A stretch of DNA of 37,437 nucleotides from positions 1 to 37,437 of the forward strand of contig JBDUDR010000014.1 of assembly GCA_040002845.1 (NCBI GenBank), given 5' to 3'. Source of the DNA: JBDUDR01 sp040002845 (GTDB taxonomy: Bacteria; Actinomycetota; Actinomycetes; Propionibacteriales; Nocardioidaceae). Both the position numbers and the translations under genes were made by a program. The notes beneath the pieces are model-generated. The model saw only the letters and a list, made by a program, of their open reading frames with translations. It had not been told where the DNA came from and did not search any database. Every line of letters starts with the position of its first letter. The stretch's first letter is position 1. Positions 16,208-23,811 of the stretch are shown here, piece after piece.

Positions 16208-17020
16208 ATGAGTGACTCGTCCACGAACTCCGACCGGCCTACCACGGGACCCCGGGAACGGCTCCGCGGACCCGTGATGCTGCGGCGCAGCCAGGTCCAG
16301 AACAGCACGACAGACCAGCGGTTGCTCGACTCTCGGGGGCCGAGTGACTGGGTGCACACCGACCCGTGGCGCGTACTCCGGATCCAGGCGGAGTTCGTAG
16401 AGGGCTTCGGGATGCTGGCGGAGCTAGGTCCTGCGATCAGCGTGTTCGGCTCCGCTCGCACCCGACCCGATGACCCGGTGTACGCCCAGGGTGTCGAGTT
16501 GGGCAGGGCGCTGGCCGACGCCGGCTTCGCCGTCATCACCGGTGGTGGACCAGGTGCGATGGAGGCAGCCAACCGGGGCGCGTCCGAGGCCGGTGGGGTG
16601 TCCGTCGGCCTCGGGATCGAGCTGCCGTTCGAGGCCGGACTCAACGAGTGGGTCGACATCGGCATCAACTTCAGGTACTTCTTCACCCGCAAGATGATGT
16701 TCGTGAAGTACGCCCAGGGCTTCATCGCCCTGCCGGGAGGGTTCGGCACCTTCGACGAGGTGTTCGAGGCGTTGACCTTGGTGCAGACCCAGAAGGTCAC
16801 GTCGTTCCCGATCGTGTTGATGGGCACTGAGTACTGGGCGGGCCTCATCAACTGGCTCCGCGACACCGTGATGGGCGTGGCCAACATCGGAGACAAGGAC
16901 CTCGCGTTGTTGCAGCTGACCGACGATGTTGACCACGCTGTCGGAATTATGGTCGATGCGGCTCGGGCCAGGCCAGATGCGGGAGCGGGCCGCAAGGTCG
17001 AACCCAAGCGACCCGACTGA
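16208..17020 (+). CDS. LOG family protein (TIGR00730, Rv1205-like)
   Basis: 270 residues. The Rossmann-like LOG fold is shown by GGGPGAMEAANRGA (about residues 114-127) and LPGGFGTFDE (about 175-184), the phosphate-binding and catalytic motifs of cytokinin nucleoside 5'-monophosphate phosphoribohydrolases. M. tuberculosis Rv1205, in the same gene context, is a known LOG. About 70 N-terminal residues precede the fold, a feature of the long LOG type. The substrate here is inferred as an adenine-type nucleotide. A TAGCCT box at 16195-16200 lies 7 nt before the ATG and there is no Shine-Dalgarno. The gene converges on the folP2-like gene. Confidence 0.85.
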   Translation: MSDSSTNSDRPTTGPRERLRGPVMLRRSQVQNSTTDQRLLDSRGPSDWVHTDPWRVLRIQAEFVEGFGMLAELGPAISVFGSARTRPDDPVYAQGVELGRALADAGFAVITGGGPGAMEAANRGASEAGGVSVGLGIELPFEAGLNEWVDIGINFRYFFTRKMMFVKYAQGFIALPGGFGTFDEVFEALTLVQTQKVTSFPIVLMGTEYWAGLINWLRDTVMGVANIGDKDLALLQLTDDVDHAVGIMVDAARARPDAGAGRKVEPKRPD

Positions 17021-17042
17021 GCAAACCCACCGGTCAGATGGA

Positions 17043-17906
17043 TCAGGCGAGTCCGCGACGGGCGACCGCGGGCGGTCGGTGTCCGGCGATGGACGCGACC
17101 ATGTCGAGCACCTGTTTGGTCTCACGTACGTGGTGTGCCCGGAACACTCGGGCTCCCTGCCAGGCCGAGACGGCGGTAGCAGCAAGCGTGCCCACCAGCC
17201 GGTCGGCGGTCGGTAGGTCAAGCGTCTCGCCGATGAAGTCCTTGTTGGACAACGCGACCAGTACGGGCCAACCCGTAGCCACCAACTCGTCCAGTCGGCG
17301 CGTCAGCTCCAGCGAGTGCCAGGTGTTCTTGCCGAAGTCGTGCGTCGGGTCGACCAGGATTGCGTTCCGGCGGACTCCCAGCGAGACGGCTCGCTCCGCC
17401 AACCGGGTTACGGTGGCGATCACATCGGCTACGACGTCGTCGTAGGCGACTCGATGTAGATCGGTGCGCGGCTCCAGACCGCCGGTGTGGCTGCAGACGA
17501 GGCCGACGTCGAACTCGGCGGCGATCACCGCGACCTCGGGATCATGGCCCGCCCAGGTGTCGTTGATCAGGTCGGCTCCCCGCTCGCACAGCTCTCGCGC
17601 TACCTCGGCGCGCCACGTGTCGACGCTGATCACCAGGTCGGGATGCCGCGAACGGATTGCAGATACCAGGTCAGCCGTGCGGCGCAGCTCCTCGCCCACG
17701 TCCACGAAGCCACCGTTGCCTGCCCTCACACCACCCACGTCGACGATCGAGGCCCCCTCGGAGACGACTGCGTCGACTCGGTCGAGTGCCGCCCCGAGCG
17801 CATACGTGGCGCCGTCGTCGAAGAAGGAGTCGGGGGTGCGGTTCACGATCGCCATCACGGCGAACTGGTGGTCCTCAAGCGTCGTACGCCCGAGGTGCAA
17901 CTTCAT
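17043..17906 (-). CDS. folP2: Dihydropteroate synthase-like protein (FolP2 type)
   Basis: 287 residues with a TIM-barrel DHPS fold. The N-terminal motif MAIVNRTPDSFFDDG fits the pterin-binding loop, and VDVGGVRAG stands where DHPS usually has DVGGEST-type sequence. Two later motifs depart from the family: DPTHDFGK at 186-193 instead of DPGxGFGK, and SNK at 220-222 instead of SRK in the para-aminobenzoate/pterin site. Both changes, and the genomic position, fit the actinobacterial FolP2 paralogue, which from memory is reported not to provide DHPS activity. The true reaction is unknown. ATG 17906 has GGAG 5 nt upstream. The gpgS gene that follows folP2 in M. tuberculosis is absent. Confidence 0.8.
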   Translation of the reverse strand: MKLHLGRTTLEDHQFAVMAIVNRTPDSFFDDGATYALGAALDRVDAVVSEGASIVDVGGVRAGNGGFVDVGEELRRTADLVSAIRSRHPDLVISVDTWRAEVARELCERGADLINDTWAGHDPEVAVIAAEFDVGLVCSHTGGLEPRTDLHRVAYDDVVADVIATVTRLAERAVSLGVRRNAILVDPTHDFGKNTWHSLELTRRLDELVATGWPVLVALSNKDFIGETLDLPTADRLVGTLAATAVSAWQGARVFRAHHVRETKQVLDMVASIAGHRPPAVARRGLA

Positions 17907-18012
17907 CTGGACTCCGCTCTCGTCGTACGCAGTCGTCGTCGTGACCTCGTACCGATCCGATGATGTGTCTCGTTGGTCGCCTCGCCGACCTCGTGGCACC
18001 ATCGACTCTGTG

Positions 18013-18453
18013 ATGTGGGTCTTCGCCATTCTCGCCGTACTGCTCATCGGCGCGATCATGGTGGTCGCTACCGGGCGTGGTGGTTCGATGCACCGGGTCG
18101 AGGGCGATCGCCCCGATTCGGTGGTGCCGTTGGGCCGGCCGCTGACGGCTCGCGACCTGCGTCAGGTCCGCTTTGCCGCGGGGCTGCGCGGCTACCGCAC
18201 CGACGAGGTCGACTCCCTCCTGGACCGACTGGCCGAGGAGCTGGAGGCTCGTGAGCTGGGGGGATCCCCGCGCTCGACCGGCTCCGCGTGGTTCGAGGGT
18301 GGCCAGGCTGGTGACCTCGACCAGCTCGGCGGCGCTCCGGCCAACCCGATCGCGGACGAGGTGGCCGCGCAGTTGACCGATTCGTTCAGCGACACCGACC
18401 CGACGCGCTTGCGCAGCGACGACATTCCGACCGGTCCGGACAGACCCCACTGA
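18013..18453 (+). CDS. DivIVA-domain membrane protein (Rv1209-like)
   Basis: 146 residues. One N-terminal membrane helix (MWVFAILAVLLIGAIMVVA) is followed by a short DivIVA-type motif (LTARDLRQVRFAAGLRGYRTDEVD) and a brief helical stretch, then a low-complexity acidic tail. The motif matches the DivI1A domain that places polar and septal proteins in actinobacteria; the full coiled coil of DivIVA/Wag31 is missing. A role near the membrane in growth or division is inferred. GTG 18010 is directly upstream and in frame, so either may be the start. The stop overlaps the glycosylase ATG (TGATG), so the two are probably co-translated. Confidence 0.78.
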   Translation: MWVFAILAVLLIGAIMVVATGRGGSMHRVEGDRPDSVVPLGRPLTARDLRQVRFAAGLRGYRTDEVDSLLDRLAEELEARELGGSPRSTGSAWFEGGQAGDLDQLGGAPANPIADEVAAQLTDSFSDTDPTRLRSDDIPTGPDRPH

Positions 18454-19031
18454 TGGCCGCCTCGTCGACATCATCGGAGCAGCGCGCCGACGGCCTGGTC
18501 CGATGCTCCTGGGCGACCTCGGCGCCGGAGTACCTCGTCTATCACGACGAGGAATGGGGTCAACCCGTTCGGCAGGACGCGGCGCTCTACGAGCGCATGA
18601 CGTTGGAGTCGTTTCAGTCGGGGCTGTCCTGGCTGACCATCTTGCGAAAGCGGGAGAACTTCCGAGCCGCCTTCGAAGGATTCGATCCGGACGTGGTGGC
18701 GGACTATGGGCCGGACGAGGTCGATCGCCTGATGACCGACCCCGGCATCGTACGCAACCGCAAGAAGATCGAGGCCGCCATCGGGAATGCCCGAGTCATC
18801 GGCGGGCTCGACGGGTCATTGACCGATCTGCTGTGGTCGTTCGCGCCGAGCCCTGAAACCCCCGCTCCTCGATCCATGGCTGACCTGCCGGCGAAGACCC
18901 TGGAGTCGACTGCCATGGCCAAGCGTCTCAAGGCACTCGGTTTCGCCTTCTTGGGGCCAACCACCTGTTACGCGCTGATGCAGGCAACCGGAATGGTCAA
19001 CGACCATGTGGCCGGCTGCTGGCGACGCTGA
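18453..19031 (+). CDS. tag: 3-methyladenine DNA glycosylase I
   Basis: 192 residues, the usual size. It excises 3-methyladenine from alkylated DNA at the start of base excision repair. Zinc ligands typical of the family are visible: Cys in VRCSWA, His in YHDEEWG, and the C-terminal His and Cys in VNDHVAGCW. TLESFQSGLSWLTILRKRENFR matches the conserved helix region of TAG enzymes. The ATG overlaps the stop of the DivIVA-like gene. Confidence 0.92.
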   Translation: MAASSTSSEQRADGLVRCSWATSAPEYLVYHDEEWGQPVRQDAALYERMTLESFQSGLSWLTILRKRENFRAAFEGFDPDVVADYGPDEVDRLMTDPGIVRNRKKIEAAIGNARVIGGLDGSLTDLLWSFAPSPETPAPRSMADLPAKTLESTAMAKRLKALGFAFLGPTTCYALMQATGMVNDHVAGCWRR

Positions 19032-19040
19032 GTCAGGGGA

Positions 19041-19769
19041 TCAGTAGGCCAGCTGCTCCTCCCAGTCGACCGGGCGCCCGGTGCGGGTGAAGTCGAACAG
19101 GTTGAAGAGCGGCTCGATGGTGCCGACGTGGCGGGGGTCCTGCCCGGGATCAGTCGGGGCGTCGAAGAGCTCGGACGCCCAGAAATGGCGGATTGTGTCC
19201 CCGTCGCGATGGAAGACATTCAGCATCGGCCGTTGGGCTCCGTCCGCGGTCTCTCCGTGGTAGTTGCGGTTGTACGTGTTGCCGGTCGAGGACAGCATCC
19301 GCAGCCGTCGCCACCCGCGCTCTTCCGCGAAAGCGAGCAACCTCTCGAGCGGTGATTTGGCGACAATCGCAAGGTTGAGACGCTGGCCGGCGTGCTCAGC
19401 GGCGTCGTCGAGCTGGTCCAGCAGCGCTGTGCAGGATGGGCATGGACCCTCCTCGAGCTTCAGGAGCCCAGTCTGGCCGCCCTGCGGCCCCGGCCGCCGG
19501 TCGCCGGCGTCGCGCGGGAACATGAAACTGTAGATCATCAGACTGTCCCTGCCGGGCGCGAACAGCTCCGACATCCGGACATCGGTCGTGGCGCCGGCTT
19601 GTCCTGCGCCTTGGAAGATGTAGTTCTCCCGCACCGCTCCACCGGGCGGAAGCGCCCGCCTCGCGGCAGCGACCGCCTCCATCTCACGACGCAGCTCGAT
19701 CTCCCGCTGGAGCAACCGGTTGCGCGCCGCCCGGTACTCCGCCGACTCTCCCGGAAACGTAAGGTTCAC
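19041..19769 (-). CDS. DUF899 family thioredoxin-like protein
   Basis: 242 residues. It has the DUF899 layout: an N-terminal helix with RREMEAVAAARRALPPGG, then an ENYIF segment, a thioredoxin-like core with EGPCPSCTALLDQLD (a CxxC pair at about residues 111-114), and a C-terminal HRDGDTIRHFWASELF typical of the family. The CxxC suggests redox chemistry, but no substrate is known. GTG 19769 is preceded by AGGAG at good spacing. It converges with the tag gene (9 nt between stops) and diverges from the M14 gene. Confidence 0.82.
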   Translation of the reverse strand: MNLTFPGESAEYRAARNRLLQREIELRREMEAVAAARRALPPGGAVRENYIFQGAGQAGATTDVRMSELFAPGRDSLMIYSFMFPRDAGDRRPGPQGGQTGLLKLEEGPCPSCTALLDQLDDAAEHAGQRLNLAIVAKSPLERLLAFAEERGWRRLRMLSSTGNTYNRNYHGETADGAQRPMLNVFHRDGDTIRHFWASELFDAPTDPGQDPRHVGTIEPLFNLFDFTRTGRPVDWEEQLAY

Positions 19770-19897
19770 GGTTTCTCCTGACTTGTTGGCTCGCGTACAG
19801 CCTGCTGCGTTCGACCCTGACCGGCAAGACTGTGACCCGCGGCGAGCAGTTGTCCACTTCGCTGCGGACCGGCCGTCCGCTGCCCGACGATGAGCAC

Positions 19898-20689
19898 ATG
19901 ACAGCGCTCACCCGGAGCCCTCTTCGACTGCTCCGCGTCGTACTGGCAATGCTCTGCGCAGCAGCCGCCGTTGCTGCAACGGCAACCTTGGCGCCTGTGC
20001 CCGCCACGGCTGGGGCCTCGCTCGGGACGACCCGGCCGAGCGCGGTGATCGGTGTACGCGTGTTCGGCCACACAGTGCAGGGTCGCGAGATGAAGGCGTA
20101 TCACCTCGGCGACCCGAAGGCTGCTGTGACCGTGGTCTCGATTGCCGCTATGCACGGGAACGAGCGAGCACCGCAGGTCACTCTGCGGCGGCTGCGCGAC
20201 GGCCGACCCATCGACGGCGTGAACCTCTGGGTCATTCCGAGTGCCAACCCGGACGGTGCAGCGCGACACGATCGCCACAACGCCCACGCGGTCGATCTGA
20301 ACCGCAACTTCCCGACCAGATGGAGACCGCTCACCGGCTACTACTACTCCGGACCCAGCCCGGCCAGCGAGCCCGAGACGAAAGCCGTGATGCGGTTCCT
20401 GGACAGGGTCAAGCCCAACTACGTGGTCTCGTTTCATCAGCCATTGCACGGCGTCGACACGTACGGAACGAAGAATCCTGCATTTGCCAAGACGTTGGCC
20501 AAGTTCTTGTACCTGCCCCGCGCGAAGTTCTCTTGCGGTGGCGTCTGTCACGGCACCATGACTCAGTGGTACAACGCCCACCACCGAGGCTTTTGTGTGA
20601 CTGTCGAGTTCGGGGTACATCCATCGTGGCGCTACCTCAATGTCGTGGCGCCGAACGGCTTGCTGCGGGCTATCCGAGGCTCGCGCTGA
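19898..20689 (+). CDS. Secreted M14 zinc peptidase (MpaA-like)
   Basis: 263 residues. There is a signal peptide (arginines, then LLRVVLAMLCAAAAVAATAT, likely cleaved near PATAGA at about residue 40). The M14 active site is readable: His86 and Glu89 in MHGNER, NPDGAAR and NRNFP for substrate carboxylate binding, the third zinc ligand His180 in SFHQPLHG, and the general base Glu237 in VTVEFG. The compact fold resembles murein peptide amidase MpaA more than digestive carboxypeptidases, so a peptidoglycan peptide substrate is likely outside the membrane. ATG 19898 is chosen because it puts the signal peptide at the N-terminus. A Cys pair (CGGVC) may form a disulfide. Confidence 0.82.
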   Translation: MTALTRSPLRLLRVVLAMLCAAAAVAATATLAPVPATAGASLGTTRPSAVIGVRVFGHTVQGREMKAYHLGDPKAAVTVVSIAAMHGNERAPQVTLRRLRDGRPIDGVNLWVIPSANPDGAARHDRHNAHAVDLNRNFPTRWRPLTGYYYSGPSPASEPETKAVMRFLDRVKPNYVVSFHQPLHGVDTYGTKNPAFAKTLAKFLYLPRAKFSCGGVCHGTMTQWYNAHHRGFCVTVEFGVHPSWRYLNVVAPNGLLRAIRGSR

Positions 20690-20705
20690 CGGGGCCTGTC
20701 GCTCG

Positions 20706-20764
20706 CCGAGGTACGAGTTGCGCACTCAAAATCGCCACTCGGGGGTCATGAACACGTACCTCGG
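20706..20764 (+). repeat. Imperfect hairpin element with 10-bp inverted repeat
   Basis: CCGAGGTACG (20706-20715) and its exact reverse complement CGTACCTCGG (20755-20764) enclose 39 nt. The loop contains TGCGCACTC (20719-20727) and GGGGGTCAT (20741-20749), the same two blocks found at the VanW 3' end. It lies in the convergent gap between the M14 and L,D-transpeptidase genes and may be a terminator-like structure or a dispersed repeat. Apart from this element, the 209-nt gap shows nothing recognisable. Confidence 0.45.
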
Positions 20765-20898
20765 TAATCAGGTGGCGTGCAACGCGCCCTCAACGCGCGA
20801 GCGGCGTGCCGAGAAGCCGTTTGCGCCGCGACACTCCGACAAAACTGCCGAAAAACTGGCGTCTCGGCTGAACACGGCGTGCTTAGAGCGCGTACGAC

Positions 20899-21720
20899 CT
20901 AGAGCGCGCTGACGACGTACGACCTCGGCCCCATAACGATCCGCGGATGACGTGCGGGTTTGAGCCTGGTGAGGATCGACGCAAGCGAGTCCTTGTTGAT
21001 CGCGACGCATCCCGCCGTCGCCTTCCCGTTGTGCACGTGCAGGAAGATGCCGCCGCCGCGCGAGGTGTCGGAGCGGTGTTTGGCGACCCACTGCTGACGC
21101 TTCGGCGAGTACGAGATGCCACTGGGCAGGTTGAACCCGATCACTACCGCGTAGCCGTACTGCTGGCGATACCGCCACAGGTGCTCGGCATAGTCGGGGC
21201 GCCACCTGGTCCGGTCGGCCTTGGAGTACTGGTAGACGTTGTACGTCGCCGGATCTCGCGGCTCGTACGGCCAGTAGTCGTTGCTGTCGAACCTGCGGTA
21301 GTCGAGCCGAGTGCCGGGGTCGGGAAGTGACCCGAAGGCGCGGCGGATGCGGAACAGACCGGCCGGTGTGGTGCCCGTGGACTGCACTCGCCGATGCGCG
21401 CGTGCCCAGCCGCCGTAACCGACCCGGGCGCGGATCGGCGGGCTGGCGGAGCGCCACGATCCACCGAGCTTGCGATGCCAGAACCGCAGGGTCGCCCAGG
21501 TGTCGTTCCAGCCGCGGGAGGTGACCGTGATCAGCTGGCGGACCCCGGTCGAGACCGTCAAGGACGCTGGGAGAGACCGTTTGGCCACGGCCTGCTCATG
21601 GCGGTCAGATGATGCCGAAGCCGACAAGACCAGGCCCGGTGCGGTGGCTGCCAGCAGCCCGGACAGGGCCGCTGAGACCACAACCCGTGTCACGACTTGC
21701 TTGATGTTGCCCCGAGCCAC
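20899..21720 (-). CDS. L,D-transpeptidase (YkuD-like) family secreted protein
   Basis: 273 residues. A signal peptide is clear (VTRVVVSAALSGLLAATAPGLVLSASA). The C-terminal region carries GGIFLHVHNGKATAGCVAI, matching the YkuD pattern of a His upstream of the nucleophilic Cys in a G-C motif. Such enzymes form 3-3 crosslinks or attach proteins to peptidoglycan; here the layout resembles the shorter ErfK-like group whose substrate is unproven. GTG 21720 has GGAAGG 9 nt upstream, inside the end of the enoyl-CoA hydratase gene (6 nt gap), so the two may be co-transcribed. The DNA around the stop (20882-20925) contains a small duplication of TAGAGCGCG and TACGACC. Confidence 0.78.
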   Translation of the reverse strand: MARGNIKQVVTRVVVSAALSGLLAATAPGLVLSASASSDRHEQAVAKRSLPASLTVSTGVRQLITVTSRGWNDTWATLRFWHRKLGGSWRSASPPIRARVGYGGWARAHRRVQSTGTTPAGLFRIRRAFGSLPDPGTRLDYRRFDSNDYWPYEPRDPATYNVYQYSKADRTRWRPDYAEHLWRYRQQYGYAVVIGFNLPSGISYSPKRQQWVAKHRSDTSRGGGIFLHVHNGKATAGCVAINKDSLASILTRLKPARHPRIVMGPRSYVVSAL

Positions 21721-21726
21721 CCGAGA

Positions 21727-22518
21727 TCACCTTCCGTGAAACGTCGGCTTCCTTTTCTCCACGAACGCCGCGACCGCGTCACGATGATCCTCCGTTTCGC
21801 CCGTGTTCGCCATCATTTCCGCCTCGAGTGTCAGAGACTCCTCGAGCGAGTGAGAGGCGGAGTACGCCAACGACCGGCGGATCGCAGCGAAGGCAACCGT
21901 GGGTCCCGAGGCGAGCTGGGTTGCCAGCAGCCGGACCTCATCTGCCAACGACCCAGTGGCAACGACCTTGGTGGCGATGCCGAGAGCCAGAGCTTCCTCG
22001 GCTGACACGGTACGGGGGAGCATCAACAGCTCGGCTGCCTTGGCCTGGCCGACCAGTCGTGGCAGTGTCCACGACGACCCGGTGTCGCAGGAGAGTGCAA
22101 TGCCGGTGAACGCGAGGTTGAATCCCGCGGTGTCGGCGACGATGCGGAAGTCACAGGCGAACGCCAACGATGCCCCCGCCCCGGCGGCTACCCCGTTCAC
22201 CCCCGCGACCACCGGCTTGGGCATCGTGGCCAGTGCCGAGCAGATGCGGTTGTAGTGCTCGGGCACCGTTGACCAGATCTGCTCCAGCGGCTTGTTCGCC
22301 AGGTTGTCGACGTGCTCCCGCAGGTCCTGCCCCACGCAGAACGCCCGTCCGGTGCCGGTCAGAACGACGCAACGCACCGACCGGTCGGCGGCCGCCGACT
22401 CCAACGCGTCCCGCAGCGCAGTCTTGGTCGCCGTGTCGAGGCTGTTCAGCGAGTCTGGGCGGTTCAGCGTGATCGTGCCCACGCCGGCTGCCAGGTCGTA
22501 CAGCACCGGATCACTCAT
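21727..22518 (-). CDS. Enoyl-CoA hydratase/isomerase (PaaG/EchA-like)
   Basis: 263 residues, a crotonase-fold enzyme acting on acyl-CoA thioesters. Oxyanion-hole motifs are TGTGRAFCVGQDL (about residues 55-67) and the GVNGVAAGAGASLAFACD helix (about 100-117). The GQDL motif is common in PaaG-type ring-modifying members, and the adjacent paaX regulator supports a role in phenylacetate or a related aromatic acyl-CoA, though no other paa genes are here. ATG 22518 has GGAGG 6 nt upstream. It follows paaX after 17 nt on the same strand. Confidence 0.85.
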   Translation of the reverse strand: MSDPVLYDLAAGVGTITLNRPDSLNSLDTATKTALRDALESAAADRSVRCVVLTGTGRAFCVGQDLREHVDNLANKPLEQIWSTVPEHYNRICSALATMPKPVVAGVNGVAAGAGASLAFACDFRIVADTAGFNLAFTGIALSCDTGSSWTLPRLVGQAKAAELLMLPRTVSAEEALALGIATKVVATGSLADEVRLLATQLASGPTVAFAAIRRSLAYSASHSLEESLTLEAEMMANTGETEDHRDAVAAFVEKRKPTFHGR

Positions 22519-22535
22519 CCATGGCCTCCATCCAC

Positions 22536-23315
22536 TCACACCCTCAAACAGGCGTCGACAAACCGGCTCGCGCCCGGCAGGAGTCGCTGGGTCTCTGCAT
22601 CGAAGAACTTCGCGGCTTGCTCACCTGGCCAGCCGGCCGGCAGCAACGCGCGCGGCAGGCCGGGATCGCGGAACAAGAACTTGCGCCATTCGTGCACGAG
22701 CCGGCTTCGCACAACGAATGCCAGCTCGTCGCCGGCGTCGTGACCGGCACTCGCGGCGATCTCTTCCGCGTCTCGATGCCACGCCTGGTACGCCCGTCCG
22801 AGGGCCTCGAGGTCCCACGCCTCCGCCGCCAGCGTGGCGGCGTCACTCTCGAGACGTGACGAGAACGTGTGCGCGGCGACCGACTCGTTCTCCAACAAGG
22901 TGGCCACCTCGCTCGACGCGTGCGCGGCGATCCAGGCCCGGTCGCCGAGCGGGGCGTACCCCAAGAAGGTCAGGCCGGCCCGCACCCGGTCGCGGGTAGC
23001 CCGGTCCGGGATGCCAGCTAGAACGACCAGATGCCACTCGCCGTCCCACTTGGAGGTGTTTGTGCGGTAGATCCGGGCGGCCGCCTCGTCGAGCCTGCGC
23101 ATGGCACGCGGGGTCAGGCGGTAGCCCGGACCGCTGGGCAACCGCTCGGGCTGCAGCCAGCCCTGGCGGACCATGCGAGACACCGCAGTTCGCACCGCAG
23201 GTGCCGCCACGCCGAGGGGAGCGAGCATGTTGACCAGGGCAGCGACAGGCGCGCGCCCGCCTCGTACTCGCAGGTGGTCGCCATAAAGATCGAACAGCGC
23301 CGACCGAGCGTTCAC
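22536..23315 (-). CDS. paaX: PaaX family transcriptional regulator
   Basis: About 259 residues. It is a winged-helix repressor that in known cases releases DNA on binding phenylacetyl-CoA. The N-terminal domain contains ARSALFDLYGDHL, typical of PaaX, and the winged helix (VRTAVSRMVRQGWLQ). The C-terminal domain includes TSKWDGEWHLVVLAGIPD and LVHEWRKFLFRDPGLPR, also family signatures. GTG 23315 matches the homologous N-terminus but has no Shine-Dalgarno. A strong GGAAAGG (23377-23371) lies 7 nt before an in-frame ATT at 23363, so a rare ATT start adding 16 residues is possible. It heads a minus-strand group with the hydratase. Confidence 0.85.
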   Translation of the reverse strand: MNARSALFDLYGDHLRVRGGRAPVAALVNMLAPLGVAAPAVRTAVSRMVRQGWLQPERLPSGPGYRLTPRAMRRLDEAAARIYRTNTSKWDGEWHLVVLAGIPDRATRDRVRAGLTFLGYAPLGDRAWIAAHASSEVATLLENESVAAHTFSSRLESDAATLAAEAWDLEALGRAYQAWHRDAEEIAASAGHDAGDELAFVVRSRLVHEWRKFLFRDPGLPRALLPAGWPGEQAAKFFDAETQRLLPGASRFVDACLRV

Positions 23316-23372
23316 GTTGGCGAGTCTGCCGTACGCATCCTCCGGTGGTGAAGAGGTCGAAATCAGAGTGCC

Positions 23373-23402
23373 TTTCCGGCCAGCCCCGTGGTGCGGGATA
23401 AT
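23373..23402 (+). promoter_or_regulatory. Candidate promoter of the DUF3117 gene
   Basis: TTTCCG (23373-23378) and GATAAT (23397-23402) are separated by 18 nt and would start transcription near 23409, about 80 nt before the DUF3117 ATG. The minus strand reads TATTAT over the same place, so the box could also serve paaX in the other direction. The -35 is poor; the assignment is tentative. Confidence 0.35.
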
Positions 23403-23489
23403 AGGGGCCGAACCGCGCGTACCACGGCGGCCCTTTGCGACTCGGCGAACGGCCCCATGACGCTGAGAACCCAAGGAAGGGGTGCGCCC

Positions 23490-23657
23490 ATGGCGGCGAT
23501 GAAGCCGCGCACCGGCGATGGACCGCTCGAGGTCACCAAGGAGGGCCGCGGCTATGTCATGCGCGTGCCACTCGAGGGTGGTGGCCGGCTCGTGGTGGAG
23601 CTGAACGCTGACGAGGTCAATGCGCTCAGCAACGCGCTCAAGGAGCACGCCTCCTAG
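23490..23657 (+). CDS. DUF3117 small conserved protein (Rv1211-like)
   Basis: 55 residues, MAAMKPRTGDGPLEVTKEGR followed by a short beta-rich middle and the C-terminal helix ELNADEVNALSNALKEH. This is the very conserved actinobacterial DUF3117 protein; its function is unknown. AAGGAAGGGG lies 7 nt before the ATG, the strongest ribosome site in the window, so high translation is likely. A hairpin and repeat array 6 follow the stop. Confidence 0.9.
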   Translation: MAAMKPRTGDGPLEVTKEGRGYVMRVPLEGGGRLVVELNADEVNALSNALKEHAS

Positions 23658-23686
23658 GCGTCTCCTCTTCGACATCGGACAACCGA

Positions 23687-23723
23687 CGAGGCTCCGGTAC
23701 GCATCCGTGCGACCGGGGCCTCG
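23687..23723 (+). terminator. Strong hairpin after the DUF3117 gene
   Basis: CGAGGCTCCGGT pairs with ACCGGGGCCTCG (one G-U pair). Inside it CGCA pairs with TGCG around a TCCG loop, with one bulged A. The stem is followed by CCCTTTCCC, not a T-run, so it is an actinobacterial I-shaped terminator candidate. It lies 30 nt after the DUF3117 stop and 12 nt before repeat array 6. Confidence 0.7.
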
Positions 23724-23734
23724 CCCTTTCCCGC

Positions 23735-23797
23735 GATCCGACACTTATTCGGCGCGATCCGACACTTGTTCCCGGCGATCCGACACTTGTTCCCGGC
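23735..23797 (+). repeat. 21-bp tandem repeat array 6 (forward)
   Basis: Three full units at exactly 21-bp spacing (23735-23755, 23756-23776 and 23777-23797). The first has TTATTC and the other two, identical to each other, have TTGTTC. The array lies in the convergent gap between the DUF3117 gene and the O-methyltransferase gene, about 8.7 kb from the nearest other array. Confidence 0.95.
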
Positions 23798-23811
23798 GAG
23801 CTGGGCAGGGG

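Noticed and set aside
20882..20925. Short duplicated blocks (TAGAGCGCG, TACGACC) at the end of the L,D-transpeptidase-like gene
   Set aside because: Too short to separate from chance or a simple local duplication; noted in the gene entry only.
2799..23797. The 21-bp arrays as CRISPR arrays
   Set aside because: Units are directly tandem with no unique spacers, and no cas genes are present.
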